This document shows, in pieces, positions 57,084 to 64,000 of a DNA stretch of 64,000 bases (the first letter of the stretch is position 1; every line of letters begins with the position of its first letter). The translations under genes and the position numbers were made by a program. Under the pieces are notes generated by a model. That model was not told the origin of the DNA. It did not search any database and worked only from the letters and a program-made list of their open reading frames with translations. The stretch comes from Gordonia sihwensis NBRC 108236 (GTDB lineage: Bacteria; Actinomycetota; Actinomycetes; Mycobacteriales; Mycobacteriaceae). Location: assembly GCF_000333035.1 (NCBI RefSeq), contig NZ_BANU01000010.1, positions 62,001 through 126,000 of the forward strand, in the 5' to 3' direction.

Positions 57084-58645
57084 CAGAACCCGCCTTCGCG
57101 GCTCGGCAGACGGCGGGCGTCGAGTGCGCCGAACAGATTGTCGGCGCGGCGCCACCCGGCGGCCAGCCCGGCGGCCCGCTGCTCCTTGCCCGCATCGGAG
57201 GCCTCGCAGATCTCTCGCGTGGCGTGCGCATGCTTGTACGCGCGGTCCTGGGCGTAGCCGGCGGCGGTGTCCTTCGAGATCATGAACGGCCAGTCGGACT
57301 GCACCGTCAGCAGCGTCTCGCGCAGAATCTGGTCGGCTACCTCGTCCCGCACGTCCGGAATCCCGTGACCGCCGTCGAGCCGCTTGTCGAGGCAATCGAG
57401 CGCGGTCGCGGTGACCTCCTCGTTGAGCCGCACCAGGTGCTGCACCTGCGGACCCTCCCAGACGCGCCAGTCCTTGCCCGAGCCCCACGACGAGTCGTCG
57501 ATCCGGACCGGGTCGCCGACGAATCCGTTCCGGCGGGCGGTGGCGAGCGATCCGACCGTGATCCCCGACTCGGGCAGCCTGCGCATGAGCCGCTCGAGCC
57601 ATACCGGTCCCTCGTACCACCAGTGGCCGAACAACTCGGTGTCGAAGGCCGCGACCACGTGTGCGGGACGGCCGATCCGGTCCGACTCGGCGATGAGCCG
57701 TGAGCGCACGCAGTCGATGAAGTCGTCGACGTGCTTGTCGATCACGGGGTCCACGAGAGCCGGATCGTAGGGCTTCTTGGCGTCACCCGGCACGTTCTTG
57801 CCGGTGACCCGAACGGGTTTGAAACCGGTCAGGTGATCGTAGGTGTGGAAGTCGCGGTAGTTCGCGTGCCCGGGGTAGCCGGACTTCGGCGACCACACGC
57901 GGTAGCTGACGGTCAGATCGCGTCCGAACGCGACGACGTCGGAGTCGCCCACCGGGCGGCCGAGCGCCGTGTCGCCGTGCAATGTGGGGCCGTCGACCAT
58001 GAAGTGGCCTACGCCGGCAGCGGCGTACTCCTGCTCCATGCCCGGCGTGTACGCGCACTCCGGCGCCCAGATGCCCGACGGCTGCGTGCCCCAGCGCAAC
58101 CGCGCGTCGGCGAGACCCTCCCGGAGGGAGAACTGCCGGAGTCGTCGGTCGAGCAGCGGCTGGAAGGGATGGGCGAGCGGTCCGCCGAGCAGTTCGATCA
58201 CCCCGGCGGAGACGAGCGGACGGATCTGCGGGCTGCCGCCGTGCCGCCACTGCGACTCGAAATCGGCCAGTGCTCCGGCGGCCGCACGGAACTCGCGGTG
58301 GCCCATCGCACGACGGTCGGCGTCCGGTGAGGTCGCGGCCTCCATCGCGCGCAACTGCCAGTCGGCCAGCCACTCGTACATCGACGTGGCGCAGTGCGGG
58401 TCGTCGAGCTGGGCGGCCAGCACCGGGGTGATGCCCAAGGAGATCAGGTCGGTGTATCCGTCGTCGGCGAGGCGTCGCAGGGCGGCGAAGACGGGCTGGT
58501 AGCAGTGTGCCCACGACTGGTACAGCCATTCCTCGCCGACCGGCCAGCGGCCGTGATTGGCCAGCCACGGCAGATGCGAATGCAGCACCAGGGTGAACTG
58601 GCCGGGTACCTTCTCGGCGCGCGGTGCAGCGGCGGTCGTGCTCAT
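57083..58645 (-). CDS. GH57 alpha-glucan branching enzyme-like (Rv3031-like)
   Basis: 520-aa GH57-family protein. N-terminal LVLHSHLPWLANHGRWPVGE is the classic GH57 start. The catalytic nucleophile region is GIWAPECAYTPGMEQEYAAA and the acid region VVAAFDTELFGHWWYEGP. Family members make 1,6-branches in alpha-glucans; Rv3031 has been assigned to MGLP assembly. ATG at 58645. It lies between the methyltransferase (23 bp upstream) and the GT4 gene, all in one operon. Confidence 0.93.
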   Translation of the reverse strand: MSTTAAAPRAEKVPGQFTLVLHSHLPWLANHGRWPVGEEWLYQSWAHCYQPVFAALRRLADDGYTDLISLGITPVLAAQLDDPHCATSMYEWLADWQLRAMEAATSPDADRRAMGHREFRAAAGALADFESQWRHGGSPQIRPLVSAGVIELLGGPLAHPFQPLLDRRLRQFSLREGLADARLRWGTQPSGIWAPECAYTPGMEQEYAAAGVGHFMVDGPTLHGDTALGRPVGDSDVVAFGRDLTVSYRVWSPKSGYPGHANYRDFHTYDHLTGFKPVRVTGKNVPGDAKKPYDPALVDPVIDKHVDDFIDCVRSRLIAESDRIGRPAHVVAAFDTELFGHWWYEGPVWLERLMRRLPESGITVGSLATARRNGFVGDPVRIDDSSWGSGKDWRVWEGPQVQHLVRLNEEVTATALDCLDKRLDGGHGIPDVRDEVADQILRETLLTVQSDWPFMISKDTAAGYAQDRAYKHAHATREICEASDAGKEQRAAGLAAGWRRADNLFGALDARRLPSREGGF

Positions 58646-58667
58646 CACGGCTCCAGATCGAGGGTCG

Positions 58668-59480
58668 TCAGCGGCGCACGGCCACGGCGAGCAGGTCGAG
58701 ACTCGCGTCGATGTCGGCGTCGTCGGCGGAGAGGATGTCGAAATCGGAGGTCGCCACCGCGGCGACGTCCGCGGCCAGGTCGGCGGGCCACTCGTCTCCG
58801 GCGAGTGCGCGGTCGATCTGGGCGTCGATGATCGATCCACCCCATTTCTCGTCGAGGTCGCGCAGCGCCGGGCCGTGGTGGACGCCGAGCATCTGCCGGA
58901 CGTCGAAGGCCGCCGGGCCGGCGTCGTCGGGCCCGTTCGGCGCGGCCGCTCCGGTCAGCAGTTCGGTCAGTTCGGCCGCGCTGAGCTCCCGGGTGTGGAA
59001 CGGGTTCAGCGGAGTGTCGCGGCCGGGGGAGAAGGTGATGCGGTTCGGGGTGCTCATCAGAAGCACCCCGCCCGGGCGGAGAACGCGGTGGCACTCGGCG
59101 ACGAAGGCACTCTGGTCCCACAGATGTTCGATCACCTGGAAGTTGACGACCACATCCACCGATCCGTCGGCCAGCGGGAGGTCGATCAGATTGCCCCGGT
59201 GGACGACCAGTTCGGGGTACCGGCGGCGTGTGTGATCGACGGCCTGCTCGTCGTAGTCGACGCATGTCACCGACTTCGCGCGCGCGGCGATCATCGACGC
59301 GCCGTAGCCCTCACCCGATCCGGCTTCGAGGACGTCGCGGCCCGCGCAGTGGTCGAGGATGTACTCGTAGGCCACCTCGTGCCTGCGGAACCAGTAGTTC
59401 TCCGCGGCGATTCCGGGTACGGTGCGTTCACCGGTGAGCGCGAGCTGATCGGACTGCGGTGTCGCCTGGTAATCGGTCAC
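58668..59480 (-). CDS. SAM-dependent methyltransferase of the MGLP cluster (Rv3030-like)
   Basis: 270-aa methyltransferase, close to Rv3030 (274 aa). SAM motif I DVLEAGSGEGYGASMIAAR, then DYDEQAVDHTRRRYP, VVVNFQVIEHLWDQSAFVAE and LRPGGVLLMSTPNRITFS. Location directly before the GH57 and GT4 genes points to O-methylation of the glucan chain. GTG at 59480 gives the standard length; an ATG upstream is possible. Divergent from etfB. Confidence 0.9.
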   Translation of the reverse strand: MTDYQATPQSDQLALTGERTVPGIAAENYWFRRHEVAYEYILDHCAGRDVLEAGSGEGYGASMIAARAKSVTCVDYDEQAVDHTRRRYPELVVHRGNLIDLPLADGSVDVVVNFQVIEHLWDQSAFVAECHRVLRPGGVLLMSTPNRITFSPGRDTPLNPFHTRELSAAELTELLTGAAAPNGPDDAGPAAFDVRQMLGVHHGPALRDLDEKWGGSIIDAQIDRALAGDEWPADLAADVAAVATSDFDILSADDADIDASLDLLAVAVRR

Positions 59481-59588
59481 CGCCACGACCTTAGTACCCG
59501 TGCGGGTGGGCGCCTGCATGCGGGAAGTGATCGGTGCCATGTTCTCGTCGCCGAGTACCAGCCGCTAAAGTGATGAGTGAACCATGGC

Positions 59589-59604
59589 CTTACCGGCCGG
59601 TAAG
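59589..59604. promoter_or_regulatory. Perfect palindrome in the etfB promoter
   Basis: CTTACCGGCCGGTAAG is a perfect 16-bp palindrome 35 bp before the etfB start, a typical place and size for a TetR-type operator. A similar site lies before echA17. Regulator unknown. Confidence 0.5.
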
Positions 59605-59639
59605 TTGCCGAACCCGATGCAGGAGGTCGACGTAGACCC

Positions 59640-60425
59640 ATGACGAATATTGTCGTTCTGATCAAGCAGGTTCCCGACACGTGGTCCGAGCGCAAGCTCG
59701 CCGATGGCGATTTCACGCTCGACCGGGAAGCCGCCGACGCAGTGCTCGACGAGATCAACGAGCGCGCTGTGGAAGAGGCGCTGCAGATCAAGGAAGCCAA
59801 CGGCGGCGAGGTGACGCTGGTGTGCGCCGGTCCCGAGCGCGCCACCGACGCCATCCGCAAGGCTCTGTCGATGGGTGCGGACAAGGCCATCCACATCAAG
59901 GACGACCTGATGCACGGCAGCGACGCGGTCCAGACCGCCTACGTTCTGGCGTCGGCGCTGGGCACCATCGAGGGCGTCGAGATGGTCATCGCGGGCAACG
60001 AGGCCACCGACGGTCGCAGCGGCGCTGTGCCGGCGATGATCGCCGAGTACCTCGAGCTGCCGCACCTGACCCACCTGCGCAAGCTGGAGATCGACGGCGA
60101 GACCCTGCGCGGTGAGCGGGAGACCGACGAAGGCATCTTCAACGTCGAGGCCGCCCTGCCGGCGATCGTCTCGGTCAACGAGAAGATCAACGAGCCGCGC
60201 TTCCCGTCCTTCAAGGGCATCATGGCCGCCAAGAAGAAGGAAGTGAATGTCGTGACCCTCGCGGAGATCGGCGTCGAGGCCGACACCGTCGGTCTGGCCA
60301 ACGCGGGCAGCACCGTCACCGGCGTCACCCCGAAGGCCGAGAAGACGGCCGGCGAGCGCGTCACGGACGAGGGCGACGGTGGCGTCAAGGTCGCCGAGTT
60401 CCTGGTCGCGGCGAAGATCATCTGA
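59640..60425 (+). CDS. etfB: Electron transfer flavoprotein beta subunit EtfB (FixA)
   Basis: 261-aa beta subunit of the ETF heterodimer, which carries electrons from acyl-CoA dehydrogenases to ETF dehydrogenase. N-terminal VVLIKQVPDTWSERKL and the AMP-binding loop VIAGNEATDGRSGAVPAMIA are visible. ATG preceded by AGGAGG. Upstream palindrome suggests regulation with fatty-acid genes. Equals Rv3029c. Confidence 0.95.
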   Translation: MTNIVVLIKQVPDTWSERKLADGDFTLDREAADAVLDEINERAVEEALQIKEANGGEVTLVCAGPERATDAIRKALSMGADKAIHIKDDLMHGSDAVQTAYVLASALGTIEGVEMVIAGNEATDGRSGAVPAMIAEYLELPHLTHLRKLEIDGETLRGERETDEGIFNVEAALPAIVSVNEKINEPRFPSFKGIMAAKKKEVNVVTLAEIGVEADTVGLANAGSTVTGVTPKAEKTAGERVTDEGDGGVKVAEFLVAAKII

Positions 60426-60476
60426 TCGCGCCCACCACTTCATCTGGCGAACCCATAGACATTCAGGAGAACAATC

Positions 60477-61430
60477 ATGGCTGAAGTACTCGTGCTCGTT
60501 GAGCAGGACGCCGAAGGTGGGCTGAAGAAGGTCACCAGCGAGCTCATCACCGCGGCGCGCGCCCTCGGCACCCCGTCCGCTGTCGTCGTCGGCAAGCCGG
60601 GCTCGGCTGCCGGCGTCACCGCGGGTCTCACCGAGGCCGGCGCCGAGAAGATCTACGTCGCCGAGTCGGACGACGTCGCGAACTACCTCATCACCCCCAA
60701 GGTCGACGTGCTGTCGCAGCTGGCCGAGGCGAACGGCGCCGCAGGCGTCCTCGTCGCCGCCACCGCGGACGGCAAGGAGATCGCCGGCCGTCTGGCCGTG
60801 CGTCTGGGCTCGGGTCTGCTGACCGACGTCATCGAGGTCAAGGAGGGCGGCGCAGGCGTGCACTCGATCTTCGGTGGCGCGTTCACCGTCGACGCGCAGG
60901 CCGGCGGCGATACCCCGGTCATCTCGGTGCGCCCCGGCGCCGTCGAGGCCGCGCCGGCCGCCGGTGCGGGCGAGGTCGTCGAGGTCGAGGTTCCGGCTCA
61001 GGAAGGCGGTGTGAAGATCACCGGCTTCGCGCCGAACGTCGGCGGCGACCGCCCCGAGCTCACCGAGGCGTCGATCGTCGTCTCCGGTGGCCGCGGTGTC
61101 GGTTCGGCCGAGAGCTTCTCGGTGGTCGAGGCACTGGCCGACTCGCTCGGTGCCGCTGTCGGCGCATCGCGTGCCGCCGTCGACTCGGGCTACTACCCGG
61201 GCCAGTTCCAGGTGGGTCAGACCGGCAAGACCGTGTCGCCGCAGCTGTACATCGCCCTCGGCATCTCGGGCGCGATCCAGCACCGTGCCGGCATGCAGAC
61301 CTCGAAGACCATCGTGGCCGTCAACAAGGACGAAGAGGCCCCGATCTTCGAGATCAGCGACTTCGGCATCGTCGGCGACCTGTTCAACGTCGCCCCGCAG
61401 CTGACCGAGGAGATCAACAAGCGCAAGTGA
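60477..61430 (+). CDS. etfA: Electron transfer flavoprotein alpha subunit EtfA (FixB)
   Basis: 317-aa alpha subunit binding FAD. The C-terminal FAD domain has [39 protein letters not shown] and [20 protein letters not shown], the ETF-alpha signature. ATG with GGAG upstream, 51 bp after etfB. Equals Rv3028c. Ends at a perfect hairpin terminator. Confidence 0.96.
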   Translation: MAEVLVLVEQDAEGGLKKVTSELITAARALGTPSAVVVGKPGSAAGVTAGLTEAGAEKIYVAESDDVANYLITPKVDVLSQLAEANGAAGVLVAATADGKEIAGRLAVRLGSGLLTDVIEVKEGGAGVHSIFGGAFTVDAQAGGDTPVISVRPGAVEAAPAAGAGEVVEVEVPAQEGGVKITGFAPNVGGDRPELTEASIVVSGGRGVGSAESFSVVEALADSLGAAVGASRAAVDSGYYPGQFQVGQTGKTVSPQLYIALGISGAIQHRAGMQTSKTIVAVNKDEEAPIFEISDFGIVGDLFNVAPQLTEEINKRK

Positions 61431-61456
61431 TGCGCTGATCTTCGCGTAAGCGTCGA

Positions 61457-61491
61457 GATCGCCCCGCCGCACCCCGTGCGGCGGGGCGATC
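61457..61491 (+). terminator. Terminator after etfBA
   Basis: Perfect 15-bp stem (61457-61471 with 61477-61491) with loop CCCCG, 26 bp after the etfA stop, followed by CGCATTTCC. Confidence 0.85.
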
Positions 61492-61595
61492 CGCATTTCC
61501 GCGTGAGCCGAGCACGACAGGAGTTCACCCGCAGTGTCCGGACACGTCACGTCGCATTGCCGGGGACGTTCAACGACGCGCCTTGACTGCGAGGC

Positions 61596-62426
61596 ATGAC
61601 AGTAACGGACGTCTCCACCGGATTCCCGTCTCCGATCCTCGCGCGACCGGTCCTCGCCGGGGGCGACTACCAGGTCCTGATCTCCGAGAACCCCTACGAC
61701 ATCGACGACGCGCAACGACTCCGATACGAGGTATTCAACGGCGAGCCCGGCTACTCCGACGCCATCGGCGACGCCGATTCGGGCCGCGACGCCGACGCTT
61801 TCGACGAGTTCTGCGACCACATGCTGGTCCGTCACATGCCGACCGGGGCACTCGTCGGCTGCGCCCGGGTGCTGCCGCCGCCCAGGGCGATCGCAGCCGG
61901 CGGCTGGTACTCGGCCGGTGAATTCGATCTCGGAGAGCTCTCGGAGATCCGCGGCGAGACGGTCGAGATGGGCCGCGCGGTGGTCGATCCGGGTCACCGC
62001 AGCGGTTCGGTGACGGCGATGCTGTGGGCGGCCGTCCTGAACTACCTCGAGGCGGGCGGTTACCGGTATCTGATGGGTTGCGTATCGGTGCCCCTGGAAT
62101 CGGCGATCGGCCGCGGTCGGGAACTGCGCGGGATCCGCGACCTCGCCCGCGACAGGCACCGGGCGCCCTGGCAGGTGTACCCGTACCGGCACGTGGAGGT
62201 CGACGGAGCCAGGCTCGACGATCTGGAGCCTCCCGCCGTCAACCGGCTGCCCGCACTGTTGCGCGGCTATGTCCGCCTCGGTGCCCGCGTGTGCGGGGAG
62301 CCGGCGTTCGACGAGGTGTTCGACGTCGGTGACTTCCTCACCGTCCTGGATCGCCACAACGGCGACCAGCGGTACACCGACCGTCTCCGGGGTGCGATGA
62401 CCCGGCTCGGCGCCGACGGGAAGTAG
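61596..62426 (+). CDS. OlsB-like N-acyltransferase family protein (Rv3027c-like)
   Basis: 276-aa GNAT-fold protein like Rv3027c, related to ornithine-lipid/acyl-homoserine-type N-acyltransferases. Motifs: RLRYEVFNGEPGYSDAIGDA, DEFCDHMLVR, GWYSAGEFDL and EMGRAVVDPGHRSGSVTAML. In ornithine-lipid systems such a protein pairs with a PlsC-type acyltransferase; here a PlsC-type gene follows within 6 bp, so this may be a lipid N-acyl/O-acyl pair. Substrate not proven. Confidence 0.85.
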   Translation: MTVTDVSTGFPSPILARPVLAGGDYQVLISENPYDIDDAQRLRYEVFNGEPGYSDAIGDADSGRDADAFDEFCDHMLVRHMPTGALVGCARVLPPPRAIAAGGWYSAGEFDLGELSEIRGETVEMGRAVVDPGHRSGSVTAMLWAAVLNYLEAGGYRYLMGCVSVPLESAIGRGRELRGIRDLARDRHRAPWQVYPYRHVEVDGARLDDLEPPAVNRLPALLRGYVRLGARVCGEPAFDEVFDVGDFLTVLDRHNGDQRYTDRLRGAMTRLGADGK

Positions 62427-62431
62427 GCGCA

Positions 62432-63298
62432 GTGGAGTCCAGTCCGTGGATGCCCGTCAGTCCGTGCGGTGTGCACTGCGTGCACACGCACACGCCCCCG
62501 GTGTCCCGGCTGCGAGCGAGCGTGCGGCTCACGTCGTTCGCTGTCGTCGGCGTGACGATCCTGCTCTTCGGACTGCTGACCGTGGCGTGCCCGCGCGGGC
62601 TGCGCCACCGGTACTGGCGCGCCGGCGCCCGAGTGACGCTGCGCTCGATGGGGGTGCTGCTCGAGATCGACGATCGCCGTCCGTCACATGCGCCCCGGTT
62701 GCGCGGCGCGCTGATCGTCGCGAACCACATCTCTTATCTGGACATCGTCGCGATCGCATGTGTGGCGCCCGCGCGTTTCGTCGCCAAGAGCGAGGTGCTG
62801 GCGATGCCGGGCTTCGGCCCGATCGCCCGCCTGTTCGGAGTACTGGCGCATCGGCGCGGCGATCTGCGCCGGCTGCGGCCGATGATTGACAGGGTCGGCG
62901 GCATTCTCGACGCCGGGCGCCGTGTGGCCGTGTTCCCCGAGGGCACCACCTGGTGCGGAACCGCGTCCGGCCGATTCCGTCCGGCGTTCTTCCAAGCGGC
63001 CGTCGATGCCGGGGTTCCGATCCTGCCGGTCCGACTCTCGTACACCGATCGCGGTTCACGGACCACCATGCCGGGATTCCTGGGCGAAGACACCGTCGCA
63101 AGCACGCTGTCACGTATCGTGCGATCGCGCCATCTCACCGTCACGATCACGATCTTCGACCTGCAGATGCCTGCAGGGGATCGACGCGGTCTGGCGGCCG
63201 CGGCCCAGCGACTGATTCTGCCGGCGGAGCCGATCTCGGCGATGCGGGAACTGGACGTGGATCTGTCCGGTCAGCCGCCGGTGCCGACCGCGGCCTGA
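62432..63298 (+). CDS. PlsC-family 1-acylglycerol-3-phosphate/O-acyltransferase (Rv3026c-like)
   Basis: 288-aa membrane-associated acyltransferase. One N-terminal hydrophobic helix (about 32-52), then the HX4D motif in VANHISYLDIVAIA, the second block KSEVLAMPGFGPIARLFG, and the third block VFPEGTTW. It most likely O-acylates a lysolipid, as the OlsA partner of the preceding OlsB-like protein or as ordinary phosphatidate synthesis. GTG start, 6 bp after the previous gene. Confidence 0.9.
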   Translation: MESSPWMPVSPCGVHCVHTHTPPVSRLRASVRLTSFAVVGVTILLFGLLTVACPRGLRHRYWRAGARVTLRSMGVLLEIDDRRPSHAPRLRGALIVANHISYLDIVAIACVAPARFVAKSEVLAMPGFGPIARLFGVLAHRRGDLRRLRPMIDRVGGILDAGRRVAVFPEGTTWCGTASGRFRPAFFQAAVDAGVPILPVRLSYTDRGSRTTMPGFLGEDTVASTLSRIVRSRHLTVTITIFDLQMPAGDRRGLAAAAQRLILPAEPISAMRELDVDLSGQPPVPTAA

Positions 63299-63424
63299 CG
63301 CCGACGGGTCGGCAGCCGCATCGCCGGACGCACTGTGACCGCGGGGCCATGGGCGCGGCAAGGCGCTTCCAAGGACCGCCCCGGAACCTGTTCTCGTCAA
63401 TCTCAACGAACGAGGTCAGGACTA

Positions 63425-64000
63425 ATGGAACACATTGATCGAGTTTCCCGGCGCGGCCGGGACCTCTCCCAGACGATGACGACCGCGGTGGTCTGCGCCG
63501 CCACCGCGATGCTGATGCTCGACATCGCCGTGGTGAACACCGCCCTTCCCGCGATGGCGCGCGAGTTCGATGCCGGCATGGCCTCGCTCAAGTGGGTGGT
63601 CGACGGCTATACGCTCGCACTCGCGACTATCGTGCTCAGCGCCGGTGCATGGTCGGACCGCTACGGGCGACGACGGGTGTTCATCCTCGGCACCGTGGGA
63701 TTCACCGGGGCGTCGATCCTCTGTGCGGCCGCTGTCGGCATGCCGATGCTGATCGTCGCCAGGGTGGTGCAGGGGCTGGCCGCCGCGCTGTTGTTCGCCT
63801 CGTCGCTCGCTCTGCTCGCCGGCGCGTTTCCCCGGCGGTCCGATCGGGCGCGGCCGCTCGCGGTGTACGGCGCGACCATCGGCGCGTCGTTCGCGGTCGG
63901 TCCGCTGCTCGGCGGTCTCCTCACCGAATTGCTCGCCTGGCGATCGATCTTTCTCATCAACGTGCCGGTCGGCCTCGTCATCCTGGCGGGGGTGCGCCAC
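63425..64000 (+). CDS. MFS multidrug exporter, DHA2/EmrB-QacA type (5' part, truncated by the window end)
   Basis: The frame runs open to the end of the window: 192 residues seen, of an expected 450-520. N-terminal helices begin MTTAVVCAATAMLMLDIAVV. The family A motif is SDRYGRRRVF after TM2, followed by RVVQGLAAALLFASSLALLA (motif C region) and GPLLGGLLTELLAWRSIFLI. The layout (DxAVVNTALP, WVVDGYTL) fits 14-TM proton-drug antiporters. ATG at 63425; ribosome-binding site GAGGTCAGG upstream. Confidence 0.9.
   Translation, partial: MEHIDRVSRRGRDLSQTMTTAVVCAATAMLMLDIAVVNTALPAMAREFDAGMASLKWVVDGYTLALATIVLSAGAWSDRYGRRRVFILGTVGFTGASILCAAAVGMPMLIVARVVQGLAAALLFASSLALLAGAFPRRSDRARPLAVYGATIGASFAVGPLLGGLLTELLAWRSIFLINVPVGLVILAGVRH

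Noticed and set aside
63422-64000. Minus-strand 192-codon frame at the right edge
   Set aside because: Shadow of the truncated MFS transporter, whose frame is open to the window end and carries clear transporter motifs.

Overview
The window is high-GC, densely packed actinobacterial chromosome. Gene content and order match Mycobacteriales (Gordonia / Mycobacterium / Rhodococcus relatives); I favour a Gordonia-like organism, but no rRNA or species marker is present. Evidence: F420 genes (fbiA, fbiB, fbiC), whiB2, WhiB-linked DUF3499 and metallopeptidase genes, type VII secretion genes, class Ib ribonucleotide reductase, and the genes mycobacteria use for methylglucose lipopolysaccharide (MGLP). 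Many starts are GTG, and 4-bp GTGA overlaps are frequent.

Layout. 1-16.7 kb: the 3' part of fbiC; a CoA-disulfide-reductase/rhodanese gene with a tiny Cys-rich partner behind a doubled CsoR/CstR-like operator; fdxA; dapC; a DUF559-type nuclease gene bracketed by hairpins; dapD and dapE (diaminopimelate); two LOG-family genes; fadD6; folP2; gpgS; a small membrane protein; DUF3117; an RlmA-like methyltransferase with no normal start codon; glgC. This follows the M. tuberculosis order Rv1173-Rv1213 with deletions. 16.7-26.8 kb: NUDIX-fbiB-fbiA, whiB2, metallopeptidase-like protein, DUF3499, SIS-like protein and manA (the Rv3255-Rv3262 block without phosphomannomutase), then divergent eccE and eccB. 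26.8-32.7 kb: TetR and FMN reductase, then nrdHIEF behind tandem NrdR boxes and DnaA-like boxes. 32.7-51.5 kb: SWIM protein and SNF2 helicase, fecB-like lipoprotein, ctaD, serB2, PTH2, LLM oxidoreductase, ABC ATPase, NUDIX, LigD-type polymerase domain, enoyl-CoA hydratase, methyltransferases, ferritin-like protein, beta-propeller lipoprotein, left-handed-helix acyltransferase (the Rv3034-Rv3055 block).

51.6-55.7 kb is the clearest accessory region: a five-gene minus-strand operon with two SipW-type signal peptidases and three exported proteins carrying SipW-type signal segments. The last peptidase is fused to a long exported domain. 55.8-59.5 kb holds the Rv3032-Rv3031-Rv3030 glucan/MGLP set (glycosyltransferase, GH57, methyltransferase). 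59.6-64 kb holds etfB-etfA, an N-acyltransferase-like protein, a PlsC-type acyltransferase and the start of an MFS exporter.

How they work together: lysine/diaminopimelate supply (dapC/D/E); F420 synthesis (fbiC, fbiA, fbiB); glucosylglycerate and glucan/MGLP (gpgS, glgC, glycosyltransferase, GH57, methyltransferase); dNTP supply (nrdHIEF); lipid beta-oxidation electron flow (enoyl-CoA hydratase, etfBA, with a shared palindromic motif); and a self-contained secretion cassette. The two most unusual items are the hairpin-bracketed nuclease gene between dapC and dapD and the peptidase-substrate fusion of the SipW-type operon.
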